Shown: positions 31,238 through 39,949, counted from the stretch's first letter. The stretch is DNA of 64,000 bases from Ochrobactrum sp. Q0168 (GCF_016427605.1 NZ_JAELXQ010000002.1:620001-684000), one strand, 5' to 3'. Numbers and translations are program-made. Notes: generated by a model from the letters alone, not told the origin.

Positions 31238-32284
31238 TTACTTTGCAGCCAGCGTCTTGCCTTCGGTGAAGGCGGCGCGCTGTGCTTCACGTTCGGCGTC
31301 CGGCGCCGGAACCAGACCATATTCAGCGAGCGGGCCGTCAGGACCGATCATCTGGTCGTTCAGGAAGAAATCAACATATTCCTTGAGGCCCGGCACGACG
31401 CCGAGGTGAGCCTTCTTCACGTAGAAGAAGAGCGGGCGCGAAACCGGATATTCACCCGAAGCAACGGTGGCAGCCGATGGCGTAACGTCATTGACGGTCG
31501 CAACCTTCAGCTTGTCGGCATTGTTTTCGAAGAAATAGAGGCCGAAAACGCCAACGCCGGTCTTGTTGGAATCGATGCGCGCCAGCGTTTCAGCATAGTC
31601 GCCGTCGATGTCGACAGCCTTGCCGTCCTTGCGCACTGCGATACAGGCCGAAGCAGCAGCCTTGTCGTCGAGGCCGGTCTTCTTGATTTCGTCCAGAGCG
31701 CCCGAGTGCTTGCAGCCGTCGGCCAGAACCTTTTCTTCGAACACTTCGCGGGTGCCGTGCTTTTCACCCGGGATGTAGGCTGCAATGTCCCAATCCGGCA
31801 GGTTCGGGTTGACCTGGTTCCACTTGGTGTTCGGATTGTCGACCAGCTTGCCGTCGACGACGAGCTTGGCGGCCAGAGCCTTGTAGACGTCTTCAGGCTT
31901 CAGCTTCCAATCCGGACCCTTTGCATCGGTTGCAAAGACGATGCCGTCATAACCGAAGCGCACTTCCTGAACGTCCTTGACGCCAGCGTCGATGCACGAC
32001 TTCAGTTCCGTGTCCTTCATGGCGCGCGATGCATTGGCGATGTCGATGGTGTTTTCACCGACGCCCTTGCAGAATTCCTTGATGCCAGCGCCCGAACCGC
32101 CCGATTCAACAACCGGCGTCTTGAAGTTCGGGAAGGTTTCGCCAAAGGTTTCAGCGACGATTTTTGCATAAGGCAGAACGGTCGAGGAACCGGCAACCTG
32201 AATCTGATCGCGCGCCTGGGCGGCGGAAACCGACAGAACGGCGGCAATGGCCAGCGCCGCAGTCGAGGAAATCATCTTGTTCAT
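31238..32284 (-). CDS. pstS: Periplasmic phosphate-binding protein PstS
   Basis: A 348-residue substrate-binding protein with a Sec signal peptide (MNKMISSTAALAIAAVLSVS, cleavage after AQA near residue 24). The phosphate-binding loops are visible: QVAGSSTVLPYAK and ESGGSGAGIKEFCKGVG, with IANASRAMKD and KHGTREVFEE. AGGAG lies 9 nt before the ATG. It is the first gene of the pst operon, directly behind a tandem Pho box. Confidence 0.98.
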   Translation of the reverse strand: MNKMISSTAALAIAAVLSVSAAQARDQIQVAGSSTVLPYAKIVAETFGETFPNFKTPVVESGGSGAGIKEFCKGVGENTIDIANASRAMKDTELKSCIDAGVKDVQEVRFGYDGIVFATDAKGPDWKLKPEDVYKALAAKLVVDGKLVDNPNTKWNQVNPNLPDWDIAAYIPGEKHGTREVFEEKVLADGCKHSGALDEIKKTGLDDKAAASACIAVRKDGKAVDIDGDYAETLARIDSNKTGVGVFGLYFFENNADKLKVATVNDVTPSAATVASGEYPVSRPLFFYVKKAHLGVVPGLKEYVDFFLNDQMIGPDGPLAEYGLVPAPDAEREAQRAAFTEGKTLAAK

Positions 32285-32346
32285 GAGCAGCAGCTCCTGT
32301 TGTAAAAGCCTATGACGATTAGCGTCAGTAGCCGTCTACGCGCTCT

Positions 32347-32377
32347 ATATTACATTCATATGACAGTAATGTTACAG
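32347..32377 (-). promoter_or_regulatory. Tandem Pho box and -10 element of the pst operon
   Basis: Read on the minus strand, three 7-bp units at 11-bp spacing: CTGTAAC (32371-32377), CTGTCAT (32360-32366) and ATGTAAT (32349-32355). The consensus is CTGTCAT-N4-CTGTCAT. The last unit overlaps a TAATAT -10-like element (32347-32352), leaving about 60 nt to the pstS start. This is direct sequence support for PhoB control. Confidence 0.88.
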
Positions 32378-32510
32378 GTTTGTATCAATGCTTCGCGCCG
32401 CCAATTGTGTGGGGTTTTGATCGCATTGGAAGAGCTGCCAGAACTGATATAGGATTCAAAGCCGTAGGCGCGGCAGGCGACACTTTGACGGCTGCGTTGG
32501 CCGGTTACAG

Positions 32511-32927
32511 CTATTCGCTGGGTCGCGAAAGCACATAGGCTGCGGAACCCAGCATGAAGATCGTCACCACAATCGCTAGCAGCGGACCCGGATGGGCGCC
32601 CCACCAGAAAAGCCCGTAACCGACAGTCATGCCCAGACAGGCATAGAATTTTGCCTTCGGCGGGATGGCGCCACGCTCGCGCCATTTGACGATCATCGGG
32701 CCGAAACGCGGGTCGCCAAGAAGCCGCGCTTCAAGCCGGGGCGACGACCGCGCGAAGAACCAAGCCGCCAGAATGATGAAGATTGTCGTCGGTATGACCG
32801 GCAAAAAGGCACCGATGATGCCGAGCGCCAGCATGACAAATCCCAGCACGACATAAAGCGCCCGCCTGCCGGCGGATATGACCGGAAAGGCGCTATTCGT
32901 GTTTTTGTCGACTTGATCGTCCTGCAT
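32511..32927 (-). CDS. DUF454 (YbaN-family) inner-membrane protein
   Basis: A 138-residue protein with three or four membrane helices and the DUF454 signature: ALGIIGAFLPVIPTTIFIIL, followed by WFFARSSPRLEARLLGDPRF and the cytoplasmic loop RERGAIPPKAKFYA. The function of the family is unknown. The N-terminal 20 residues are polar. It is monocistronic, between the pst promoter and a long AT-rich gap. Confidence 0.88.
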   Translation of the reverse strand: MQDDQVDKNTNSAFPVISAGRRALYVVLGFVMLALGIIGAFLPVIPTTIFIILAAWFFARSSPRLEARLLGDPRFGPMIVKWRERGAIPPKAKFYACLGMTVGYGLFWWGAHPGPLLAIVVTIFMLGSAAYVLSRPSE

Positions 32928-33499
32928 GGTTTCCGTGGGAATCGCGCCTGTTCGCCACAGGCTTATAGCAGGATTTCTTCCATAAATTGTACGGCTGCGC
33001 GGTCAAAGAAACGTCATAAGCGCAGTTTTCCGGCCTGTGGATAACAAAAAGGCCACCTGTGAAAATTGCCACTCGCACGCCAGAATTGTAATTTTGCCCG
33101 AAAAGCGCCCCATTTCGACAACTTTTAGAAGTCGCTTTAAAACTTGGCCTACAAATAAAAATTGCAGAGCCAGAGGAGCGCGAAGCAAGGACTGCAAGCA
33201 GCTTTTCTTGGATTCAACCGCTGAAAACAAGGCCGCACGAAACCATGCGCCAGATTCCTAACGAATCGTAAACGCTTTTACAGCAATCCAACTGAATCCT
33301 TCCAAATATTCCTCAGTTTTGTTTCGAACTACAAGTAAACAACGCGCAGTATAGGATGATTTTCCGCTGCGGATATAGATTCAATTACCGCATAATGTTC
33401 TCATTCGAACCACGGCGTTGCCACATTTAGATTCCACTTCGCTCAGGTCTTTCTCAGCAAAACTGTCAAAGCGCCCCGTTAACAACTAGTGGAACTGGT
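32928..33499. other. AT-rich divergent region before the RlpA-like gene
   Basis: About 570 bp between divergent genes with no convincing ORF. It is clearly richer in A and T than the flanking genes, for example 33000-33180 and 33280-33420. Promoters for both neighbours must lie here. No repeat family member or RNA gene was recognised. Confidence 0.5.
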
Positions 33500-33856
33500 A
33501 TGAACTTCAAGACCCGTATGGCTATGCTCGGCTTTGCAGCAACCAGCCTTCTCGCTGTCAGCGCAATCGAAGCCTCGGCACAGCAATGCGGCGGTGCCTC
33601 CTGGTACGCCCTGACCTCCCGCACGGCATCGGGTGAACGTATGAACCCAGCCGGATTGACCGCAGCGCACCGCTCCCTGCCGCTTGGCAGCAAGGTCAAA
33701 GTTACCAATCAGAGAAATGGCAAGTCGCTCGTCGTGCGTATCAACGACCGCGGCCCGTTCATCAAAGGACGCGTGCTGGATCTCTCCAAAGGTGCTGCAA
33801 GCCGTCTCGGCTTCATCGGCGCCGGACACACCAAGGTCTGCTTCACGCCGCTGTAA
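33500..33856 (+). CDS. RlpA-like double-psi beta-barrel secreted protein
   Basis: A 118-residue exported protein with a signal peptide ([20 protein letters not shown], cleavage after ASA near residue 27) and a single RlpA-type double-psi beta-barrel: [58 protein letters not shown]. RlpA proteins are septal lytic transglycosylases acting on denuded glycan; the Asp of INDRGPF is a conserved catalytic-site residue. There is no SPOR domain and no lipobox, so this is a minimal soluble form. Two Cys may form a disulfide. Confidence 0.92.
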   Translation: MNFKTRMAMLGFAATSLLAVSAIEASAQQCGGASWYALTSRTASGERMNPAGLTAAHRSLPLGSKVKVTNQRNGKSLVVRINDRGPFIKGRVLDLSKGAASRLGFIGAGHTKVCFTPL

Positions 33857-33891
33857 TCCGGCGTAAGGCGACGATCAGCTTAGAGCCTGAA

Positions 33892-34080
33892 TCAAAAAGC
33901 GGCTTGCGTGTGCGAAAATGGTGATTTTCGAGTACCGGAGCGGAGCGTACTTTTGGGTACGTGAGCACCGGAAGCCTCGCATAATCTCGAAAAGTTGAAG
34001 ACTTTTCGGTTCAGATTATGCGAATACAAATCTCAAATCGCCATTTGCAGCCACGCAGGGCGACTTTTGGAACAGGCTCT
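33892..34080. repeat. Long dispersed repeat, copy B (about 190 bp)
   Basis: Ends in 8-bp inverted repeats AGAGCCTG / CAGGCTCT. The right end overlaps the first base of the stop codon of the RimK-like gene. The interior is near identical to copy A, including GTGATTTTCGAGTACCGGAG and the GTACGTGAGCACCGGAAG block, with a GAAAAGT...ACTTTTC hairpin. Confidence 0.85.
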
Positions 34081-35597
34081 TAGAGCGCGATCAGCCGGGG
34101 TTGGGCCGGTACTGCTTTCACTTCATCCTGGATTTGCTGTTTGCGATCCAGCCGATCGGTGAACCAGCGGGTCAGATTGATCCAGACCTCGTCTTTTTCC
34201 GCCGCATCCTCGATGCCGTGTTCGAGATTGGGATTGTCGTTGACTTCGATCACCACGACGCCGTCATCCGTCTCCTTCAGATCGACACCGTATAATCCAT
34301 CCCCAATACAGCGCGCAGCGCGTAAGCCCGTTTCCAGAACCGCTTGCGGAGCCTCCGCCAGCGTGTAGGTGCGAAAGCCGCCCTCAAGCGGCTTACCGCC
34401 CGTATCGTGCTTCACGATCTGCCAGTGGTTTTTCGCCATCATATACTGACAGATGAAGAGCGGCTTGCCGTCGAGCACGCCCACGCGCCAGTCGAACCGG
34501 GTCGGCATATATTTCTGCGCCAGCAACAGATCGCTGTCCTGAAGCCACAGCATCGCCAGCGCTTTCAGTTCGCCAAGATCGCCCACCTTCTTCACGCCGC
34601 GCGAGAAGGACGAATCCGGTATCTTGATGACCAGCGGAAAGCCAAGCATGTCGGCGGCCCGCTCCAGATCCTCCTCGCCCGCAATCATCACGGTCTGCGG
34701 CACCGCCACATCATTGGCCTGCATCAGCTCGTGCAGATAGACCTTGTTGGTGCAGCGGATCATCGAAATCGGGTCGTCGATGACCGGCATGTTTTCCTGC
34801 TGCGCCCGGCGCGCAAAGCGATAGGTATGGTTGGAAATCGATGTGGTTTCGCGGATGAACAGCGCATCGTAATTGGCAAGACGCGACAGGTCCTTCCTGC
34901 CGATGGGTTCAACCTCGACACCAAGCCGCGCCGCAATCTTCGCCCAATGCTTCAGCGACGCCATGGACGAGGGCGGCATCGCCTCTTTCGGATCGCAGAG
35001 CGTGGCAACGGTATAACGGGCCGGAACTTTCGGCTTGGCCGCCCGCCATTCGCGTTGCGTATAGCGGTCGAGCGCATCCTCGAAACGCTCCTTTTGATGT
35101 TTCGAGAATTTCGCAATATTGGCAAAGCCGATTTTCTGGATACGCGCCCACTCGCCGGGCTTGACCGTCACTTCCAGCGACGGCGCGCGGAACCAGTCGA
35201 ACAAAAGCCTGCCGAAACGCTCGAATTCCGGGTTTTCAGCCAGTCCGAAATGGATGTGAATGGTTTCAGGCGCTTTTTCCGGATGCTTGCCCAGCGCCTT
35301 GTTGAGCATGTCCTCCAGTTCGGGAAGGGCATTCTCATAGAGCCGGCGTTCGGAAAGATCGATCATCGTCTCGACGGACGGAATGATCCGATGGCCGCGC
35401 GCTTCCGCCAGAAGCGAGGCATAATAGCCGCGGCTTTGATAGGTATAGCTCCGCGACAGGTTGATGATGCGCGGGCGCTGCTGGCCGTTGAACAGGGCCG
35501 GATGCGCGAGATAATCGCGGTTGGTCATGACCTTGTGCGGTGTTGCGCCATTGTCGATATCCGAGAGGCGCCCAACGAGAATGACGCAGATCGTCAT
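34080..35597 (-). CDS. RimK-like ATP-grasp ligase with N-terminal extension
   Basis: A 505-residue protein. The C-terminal half (about 275-480) is an ATP-grasp domain of RimK type: RCTNKVYLHELMQANDVAVP, the nucleotide-binding LVIKIPDSSFSRGVKK, DWRVGVLDGKPLFI, and the metal-binding VIEVNDNPNLEHG near residue 450. Such enzymes join amino acids to carboxyl groups of proteins or small molecules. The first 250 residues (HKVMTNRDYLAHPALF, INLSRSYTYQSRGYYASLLA) match the RimK-associated N-terminal region called RLAN in published amidoligase surveys, from memory. It overlaps the GNAT/C39-peptidase gene by one base (TGATG). Substrate unknown. Confidence 0.9.
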   Translation of the reverse strand: MTICVILVGRLSDIDNGATPHKVMTNRDYLAHPALFNGQQRPRIINLSRSYTYQSRGYYASLLAEARGHRIIPSVETMIDLSERRLYENALPELEDMLNKALGKHPEKAPETIHIHFGLAENPEFERFGRLLFDWFRAPSLEVTVKPGEWARIQKIGFANIAKFSKHQKERFEDALDRYTQREWRAAKPKVPARYTVATLCDPKEAMPPSSMASLKHWAKIAARLGVEVEPIGRKDLSRLANYDALFIRETTSISNHTYRFARRAQQENMPVIDDPISMIRCTNKVYLHELMQANDVAVPQTVMIAGEEDLERAADMLGFPLVIKIPDSSFSRGVKKVGDLGELKALAMLWLQDSDLLLAQKYMPTRFDWRVGVLDGKPLFICQYMMAKNHWQIVKHDTGGKPLEGGFRTYTLAEAPQAVLETGLRAARCIGDGLYGVDLKETDDGVVVIEVNDNPNLEHGIEDAAEKDEVWINLTRWFTDRLDRKQQIQDEVKAVPAQPRLIAL

Positions 35598-36703
35598 CAG
35601 CCTGTCCCTTTTTCGAGAATCACTGCTGCCCTGAGCCCATCGCTGCCAAAACGGGCGATGCGGTCGAAGATGTGGAAGGGAACCGGCACATTGGCCGCAT
35701 CGGCGATGCTTTCGCCCTGTTTCTCTTCCACCCAGGGGTCATGAATAAAAATATGGCGGCCATCTTCGCCATGGGCGAGCACCCAATGCGGCACCTTGTT
35801 GCCGAACATGAGATAGCCGCTGATCAGCACGATCACCGACGCGCCGCGTCGCAGCGCCTTGACGATGTCGAACAAGGTGAAACCGCGATAATCCACCGGG
35901 ATGCCATAGGTTTCCGCGCGCTGACGGAAATCGGTCTGGGCAAGCCGCATCACCCGGCGTTTTTTCTCCGAACGCACGGATTGCAGAAACAGCATGTCCT
36001 CAATGGAAACGATGATGGACGCTTTCAATCCGTGTTCATGCCCGGCGACAGCAAGGCCGAATGGCTCACAGCCGCCCGGCCCGGACATCATGTAAATCGT
36101 GGTGGCGTCGCGCCACAGACGGATTTCCAGCACGGGATCGAGCGCGGTTCCGGGCTTGTGGCGGGCGAGCGCCATCATCAGGCAGGCCGCCCCGCAAGTG
36201 AAATCAGTCGTCTGCCGGTAATAGGCAAATGACGTTTCCAGAGGAATGTCGCCACGCACCGTCTTCTCGAAGCGCAGCGCGTTGGAATGATCGGCATAAT
36301 AATCGAGATAGCGCCCGATGGGACGATAACCACTGCGCTTGTAAAGCGCGATGGCCCGCGTATTGTCCTCGCGCACTTCGAGCCGCAACAGCGGACGGTC
36401 GTGATCAAAGGCCGCCGTCTCTGCCGCCTGGAGCAAAAGCGCACCAATGCCCTTCGCGCTCGCACCCGGATCGACGGCAATGGAATAGAGCCGCGCTAGC
36501 GCCGTACCGTGCCGGAAAAGAATCATCGCATAGCCGATGAGCTCGCCATTGGCTTCCGCGATGATGGTTTCAGCGGTGGGGCGCGCAATCAGGGCGCGGA
36601 AGGAACGTCGGGAAATGCGATCCGTTTCGAAGCAGCGTTCTTCAATGCGCAACAACGCCTCGATGTCGTCTGCCGTGGCCTTGCGCGTGGTTGCGCTTGT
36701 CAT
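35597..36703 (-). CDS. GNAT acetyltransferase fused to C39-like cysteine peptidase
   Basis: A 368-residue fusion. Residues 1-155 are a GNAT domain (IAVDPGASAKGIGALLLQAA, then EDNTRAIALYKRSGYRPIG, RimI-like). Residues 160-368 are a papain-fold C39-like peptidase with candidate triad Cys170 (TTDFTCGAACLMMAL), His306 (PHWVLAHGED) and Asp322 (HDPW). The start MTSATTRKAT is preferred over a longer frame because AAAGG lies upstream and GNAT similarity begins there. The downstream RimK-like ligase overlaps by one base. A ligase, an acyltransferase and a peptidase made together suggests reversible peptide modification; the target is unknown. It is often misnamed as a ribosomal-protein acetyltransferase. 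Confidence 0.9.
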   Translation of the reverse strand: MTSATTRKATADDIEALLRIEERCFETDRISRRSFRALIARPTAETIIAEANGELIGYAMILFRHGTALARLYSIAVDPGASAKGIGALLLQAAETAAFDHDRPLLRLEVREDNTRAIALYKRSGYRPIGRYLDYYADHSNALRFEKTVRGDIPLETSFAYYRQTTDFTCGAACLMMALARHKPGTALDPVLEIRLWRDATTIYMMSGPGGCEPFGLAVAGHEHGLKASIIVSIEDMLFLQSVRSEKKRRVMRLAQTDFRQRAETYGIPVDYRGFTLFDIVKALRRGASVIVLISGYLMFGNKVPHWVLAHGEDGRHIFIHDPWVEEKQGESIADAANVPVPFHIFDRIARFGSDGLRAAVILEKGTG

Positions 36704-36993
36704 CCCGTGGCCTTTGCAAATGGACCTCACAGGTCCGGTGGAATGTGCCAACCATTGGCATATTCGCTGGCAAAAACAAGCTCCCCGAGCGTGGCAAAAT
36801 TATGAGTGGTCACCAAGCGTACACAAGGCTCAAAAAACCCAATAGATTCAATCTATGGTTGCGTTATTACAGAACACCCGTGTTAACCATTAATTAAGAT
36901 GTTGGGCGATGAAGCGGCAAATCGAATTGACTCCGGAGTGTTTCAGATTTTAACGTTTCGTTAATAAATAAGTATCCGGCAAGGGCGTTGAGT

Positions 36994-37617
36994 ATGTTTT
37001 GCGTTGTTCGCTCGACCAAGAAGATAATGGCAGCTGCTGCTTTCGCGGCTTCGGTGCTGATGACGGGCTTTGGCGCGGAAGCAGCCTCCGGCGACTTCAT
37101 GCAGACGGGAAAGGTCACGTCGCAGCCCATCGGCCATTACGAATTCTGCAAGCGCGAAGCGCAGGAATGTAATATCGCCAGCCGCGACACCAGCCCGTTG
37201 CCGCTTGGCCATACCAACTGGCAGCGCATTGTCGAAGTCAATCTTTCGGTCAATGAGCGCATCAAGCCAATGACCGACATGGAAATCTACGGCGTCGAGG
37301 AATATTGGGCTTATCCGACCACCGTTGGCGATTGCGAAGACTATGTGCTGCTGAAGCAGCGCGAGCTGCAGAAAGCTGGCATTCCGATCAGCGATCTTCT
37401 GATTACTGTCGTGCGCAAGCCGGACGGCGAAGGCCATGCCGTGCTGACCGTTCGCACCGACCGTGGCGACTTCGTCCTCGACAATCTGACCGACGAAGTT
37501 CTGCGCTGGAACGAAACCGATTATACCTATCTGAAGCGTCAGGCCACGAACAATACCGGTCGTTGGGTCACCATCGAAGCACCGGACAACCTGCTGGTCG
37601 GCTCGGTTCGTCATTAA
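36994..37617 (+). CDS. Bacterial transglutaminase-like cysteine protease (BTLCP)
   Basis: A 207-residue secreted protein of the BTLCP (DUF920) family. The signal peptide runs to about residue 31 (KKIMAAAAFAASVLMTGFGA, then EAA). The likely Cys-His-Asp triad is Cys114 (VGDCEDYVLLKQ), His148 (GEGHAVLTV) and Asp163 (FVLDNLTDE). In other proteobacteria such proteases cleave adhesins (LapG); no LapD or LapA-like gene is adjacent. ATG at 36994 is preferred to a TTG two codons earlier because AAGG is better spaced. It is divergent from the GNAT/C39-peptidase operon, sharing a 290-bp promoter region. Confidence 0.92.
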   Translation: MFCVVRSTKKIMAAAAFAASVLMTGFGAEAASGDFMQTGKVTSQPIGHYEFCKREAQECNIASRDTSPLPLGHTNWQRIVEVNLSVNERIKPMTDMEIYGVEEYWAYPTTVGDCEDYVLLKQRELQKAGIPISDLLITVVRKPDGEGHAVLTVRTDRGDFVLDNLTDEVLRWNETDYTYLKRQATNNTGRWVTIEAPDNLLVGSVRH

Positions 37618-37836
37618 ATCTGACGCTTGCCGAAATTGAATTCAGGCCCGGAACGTGATAGACAGTCCGGGTCTAAAAAGGAGAGGCCGGTGCGGTTAGC
37701 CCGGCTCCCGTGCAATGGCTTCCGGCGTGAGGCATGCGCGGGTCCTGACCTTCGCGGTTCTGTTTGCAACCCCGTTTGAGTCCCCTGACCTTCAACTCCG
37801 GAGCAATGGTGCGCCGGAGGATCAAGGGTTTGGACA
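37618..37836 (+). other. Structured 219-bp leader before the VOC gene
   Basis: Non-coding and rich in inverted repeats: AGGCCCGGA / TCCGGGTCT at about 37645-37675 (possible terminator of the protease gene), a GC-rich middle (GCCGGTGCGGTTAGCCCGGC), and CTCCGG / CCGGAG around 37795-37820 just before the start codon. No known riboswitch class was recognised. Confidence 0.5.
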
Positions 37837-38259
37837 ATGAAACAGCAAATTTCCGTTATCACACTGGGTATCGCCGACTTGGAGCCTTCGCGTCGTTTCT
37901 ATGTCGAAGGCTTCGGCTGGACGCCGATATTCGAAAATGAAGAGATCGTCTTCTATCAGATGAACGGTTTCGTGCTCGGCACCTTTCTCAAAACTTCGCT
38001 GGAAGCCGACATGAACCGGAGCGGCCTCTTGCAGCCCGGCGCATTTTCGCTCGCCCATAATGTGGAACAGAAGTCCGATGTCGCACCCCTGATGCAGCGG
38101 CTGGTCGAGGCAGGCGGGACGCTGCTGCGCGCCGCCGACGCGCCTCCCCATGGCGGCTTTCGCGGCTATGTTGCCGATCCGGACGATCATGCGTGGGAAA
38201 TTGCCTGGAACCCGGCCTGGCAGATCAATGAAAAAGGGCTCGTGACCTTCGGAGTTTAA
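37837..38259 (+). CDS. VOC-family (glyoxalase/bleomycin-resistance-like) protein
   Basis: A 140-residue single VOC domain made of two beta-alpha-beta-beta-beta modules: ISVITLGIADLEPSRRFYVE, then GWTPIFENEEIVFYQMNGFV, and the C-terminal GYVADPDDHAWEIAWNP with the usual Glu metal ligand. The family includes glyoxalases, dioxygenases and drug-binding proteins, so the substrate cannot be given. GGAGGATCAAGGG lies upstream of the ATG. It is convergent with comM. Confidence 0.9.
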   Translation: MKQQISVITLGIADLEPSRRFYVEGFGWTPIFENEEIVFYQMNGFVLGTFLKTSLEADMNRSGLLQPGAFSLAHNVEQKSDVAPLMQRLVEAGGTLLRAADAPPHGGFRGYVADPDDHAWEIAWNPAWQINEKGLVTFGV

Positions 38260-38295
38260 TCTCAAAGAAACGCAATGCCTCTCCGGCGTGAGCAA

Positions 38296-39828
38296 TCAAG
38301 CCGCAGAAATCAGCCTTTCCGCGCCGATGCGGTAGGAAATTGCGCCAGCCAAATGAATGCGGCTCACCTGATCCACTCCGTCGAGATCGGCCAGCGTGCG
38401 CGCGACTTTCAGGATGCGATGATAGGCGCGGGCGGAAAATCGCATTTGCTCGCTGGCGTCGCGCAGCAGCTTCAACCCCGCCGCATCTGGTCGCGCCACC
38501 TCCTCGATCAGCTTTGCGGAGCAATGCGCATTCGTCATCGACGGATCGAAACCCAGCACCGCATAGCGCGCGGCCTGCACGGCACGGGCGCGGGCGACCC
38601 GTTGCGCCACCGTTTCGCTGCGTTCCGCCTGGGCGGGCTGTATGAGATCAAGCGCCGAGACTGCCGGCATATCGACACGCAGGTCGATACGGTCCAGCAG
38701 TGGCCCGGAGATTCGTGCCTGATAGTCGGTCTGGCAGCGCGGTCCGCGCGCGCAAGTGTGACCGGGTTCGCCCGCCATACCGCACCGGCACGGATTCATG
38801 GCGGCAATCAGCTGAAAACGCGCCGGATAACTGGTGCGATGATTGACGCGGGCGATCAGACATTCGCCCGTTTCAAGCGGCTGGCGCAATGAGTCCAGTA
38901 CCTGTGGTGAGAATTCGGGAAACTCATCGAGAAACAGCACGCCATTATGTGCAAGCGACACCTCGCCCGGGCGGGCGCGCAAGCCGCCGCCCACCATCGC
39001 CGCCATGGAGGCCGAATGATGCGGCGACCGAAAAGGTCTTCGGTCTGAGAGTTTTCCACCCGCCAGCTCTCCGGCGATGGACGCGATCATGGACACATCC
39101 AGCAATTCGCGCGGCGACAGGCGCGGAAGGATCGACGGCAGGCGCTGCGCCAGCATCGACTTGCCGGAGCCGGGCGGACCGACCAGAAGCAGATTGTGAT
39201 TGCCCGCTGCGGCAATCTCCAGCGCGCGCTTTGCCGTTTCCTGCCCCTTGATATCGGCAAGGTCCAACAGGTTTTCACTGGAAACCCGCATGGAAGGATC
39301 GGGCGGCGTCAGCACCTGCGTCCCGCGAAAATGATTGGCGAGCGCGATCATGCTGCGCGGCGCGAGAATGTCGATATTGGCGCCAGCCCAGGCCGCTTCC
39401 GGCCCGCAGGCATGAGGGCAAATGAGGCCCTTCTCTTCGCGATTGGCCCCGATGGCAGCGGGTAAAACGCCTGCCACCGCTGTGATCGACCCGTCGAGCG
39501 AAAGTTCCCCCAGCACGAGGTAGGATTGAATGGCGTCGGCGGGAATGGCCCCGATGGCCGCCATCAGGCCTACCGCGATCGGCAGATCGTAATGCGAGCC
39601 TTCCTTCGGCAAATCGGCGGGCGCGAGATTGACCGTGACCCGCTTGGTGGGCATCGACAGCCCGGAAGCATGAAGCGCCGCCTGCACGCGTTCGCGGCTT
39701 TCCGCCACTGCCTTGTCGGGAAGACCGACAATCGAAATGCCCATCTTGCCCGGCGCAACCATGACCTGCACATCGACAGGCACCGCTTCTATGCCCTGAA
39801 AGGCAACCGTTCCAACCCGCGCGACCAT
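38296..39828 (-). CDS. comM: YifB/ComM-family Mg-chelatase-like AAA+ ATPase
   Basis: A 510-residue AAA+ protein. The N-terminal Lon-substrate-like domain (VDVQVMVAPGKMGISIVGLP, VNLAPADLPKEGSHYDLPIA) is followed by Walker A GPPGSGKS at 217-224, Walker B GVLFLDEFPEF, a Mg-chelatase-type sensor region, and a C-terminal domain. A Cys-rich CGMAGEPGHTC segment is typical. ComM is a helicase aiding branch migration in natural transformation; in non-competent bacteria the role is unclear. ATG at 39828 is preferred, with GGGGG upstream. Confidence 0.95.
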   Translation of the reverse strand: MVARVGTVAFQGIEAVPVDVQVMVAPGKMGISIVGLPDKAVAESRERVQAALHASGLSMPTKRVTVNLAPADLPKEGSHYDLPIAVGLMAAIGAIPADAIQSYLVLGELSLDGSITAVAGVLPAAIGANREEKGLICPHACGPEAAWAGANIDILAPRSMIALANHFRGTQVLTPPDPSMRVSSENLLDLADIKGQETAKRALEIAAAGNHNLLLVGPPGSGKSMLAQRLPSILPRLSPRELLDVSMIASIAGELAGGKLSDRRPFRSPHHSASMAAMVGGGLRARPGEVSLAHNGVLFLDEFPEFSPQVLDSLRQPLETGECLIARVNHRTSYPARFQLIAAMNPCRCGMAGEPGHTCARGPRCQTDYQARISGPLLDRIDLRVDMPAVSALDLIQPAQAERSETVAQRVARARAVQAARYAVLGFDPSMTNAHCSAKLIEEVARPDAAGLKLLRDASEQMRFSARAYHRILKVARTLADLDGVDQVSRIHLAGAISYRIGAERLISAA

Positions 39829-39870
39829 AAGCCCCCACTCGCCACGCAGCACATCCCTAAAGTGAGGAAA

Positions 39871-39928
39871 TGCTTAAATACAACCACTGGATTTAAGCAT
39901 TATTCCTGAAACAGATCAAGAACGTCGT
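39871..39928 (-). promoter_or_regulatory. Promoter with palindromic operator candidate upstream of comM
   Basis: A perfect inverted repeat TGCTTAAAT (39871-39879) / ATTTAAGCA (39891-39899). On the minus strand a -35 TTGATC with a 17-nt spacer reaches a -10 TTAAAT that overlaps one arm. This suits repressor control of comM; alternatively it is an untypical terminator of the autotransporter gene. Confidence 0.5.
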
Positions 39929-39949
39929 GTGGCGGTTGAGAGTTGGATT

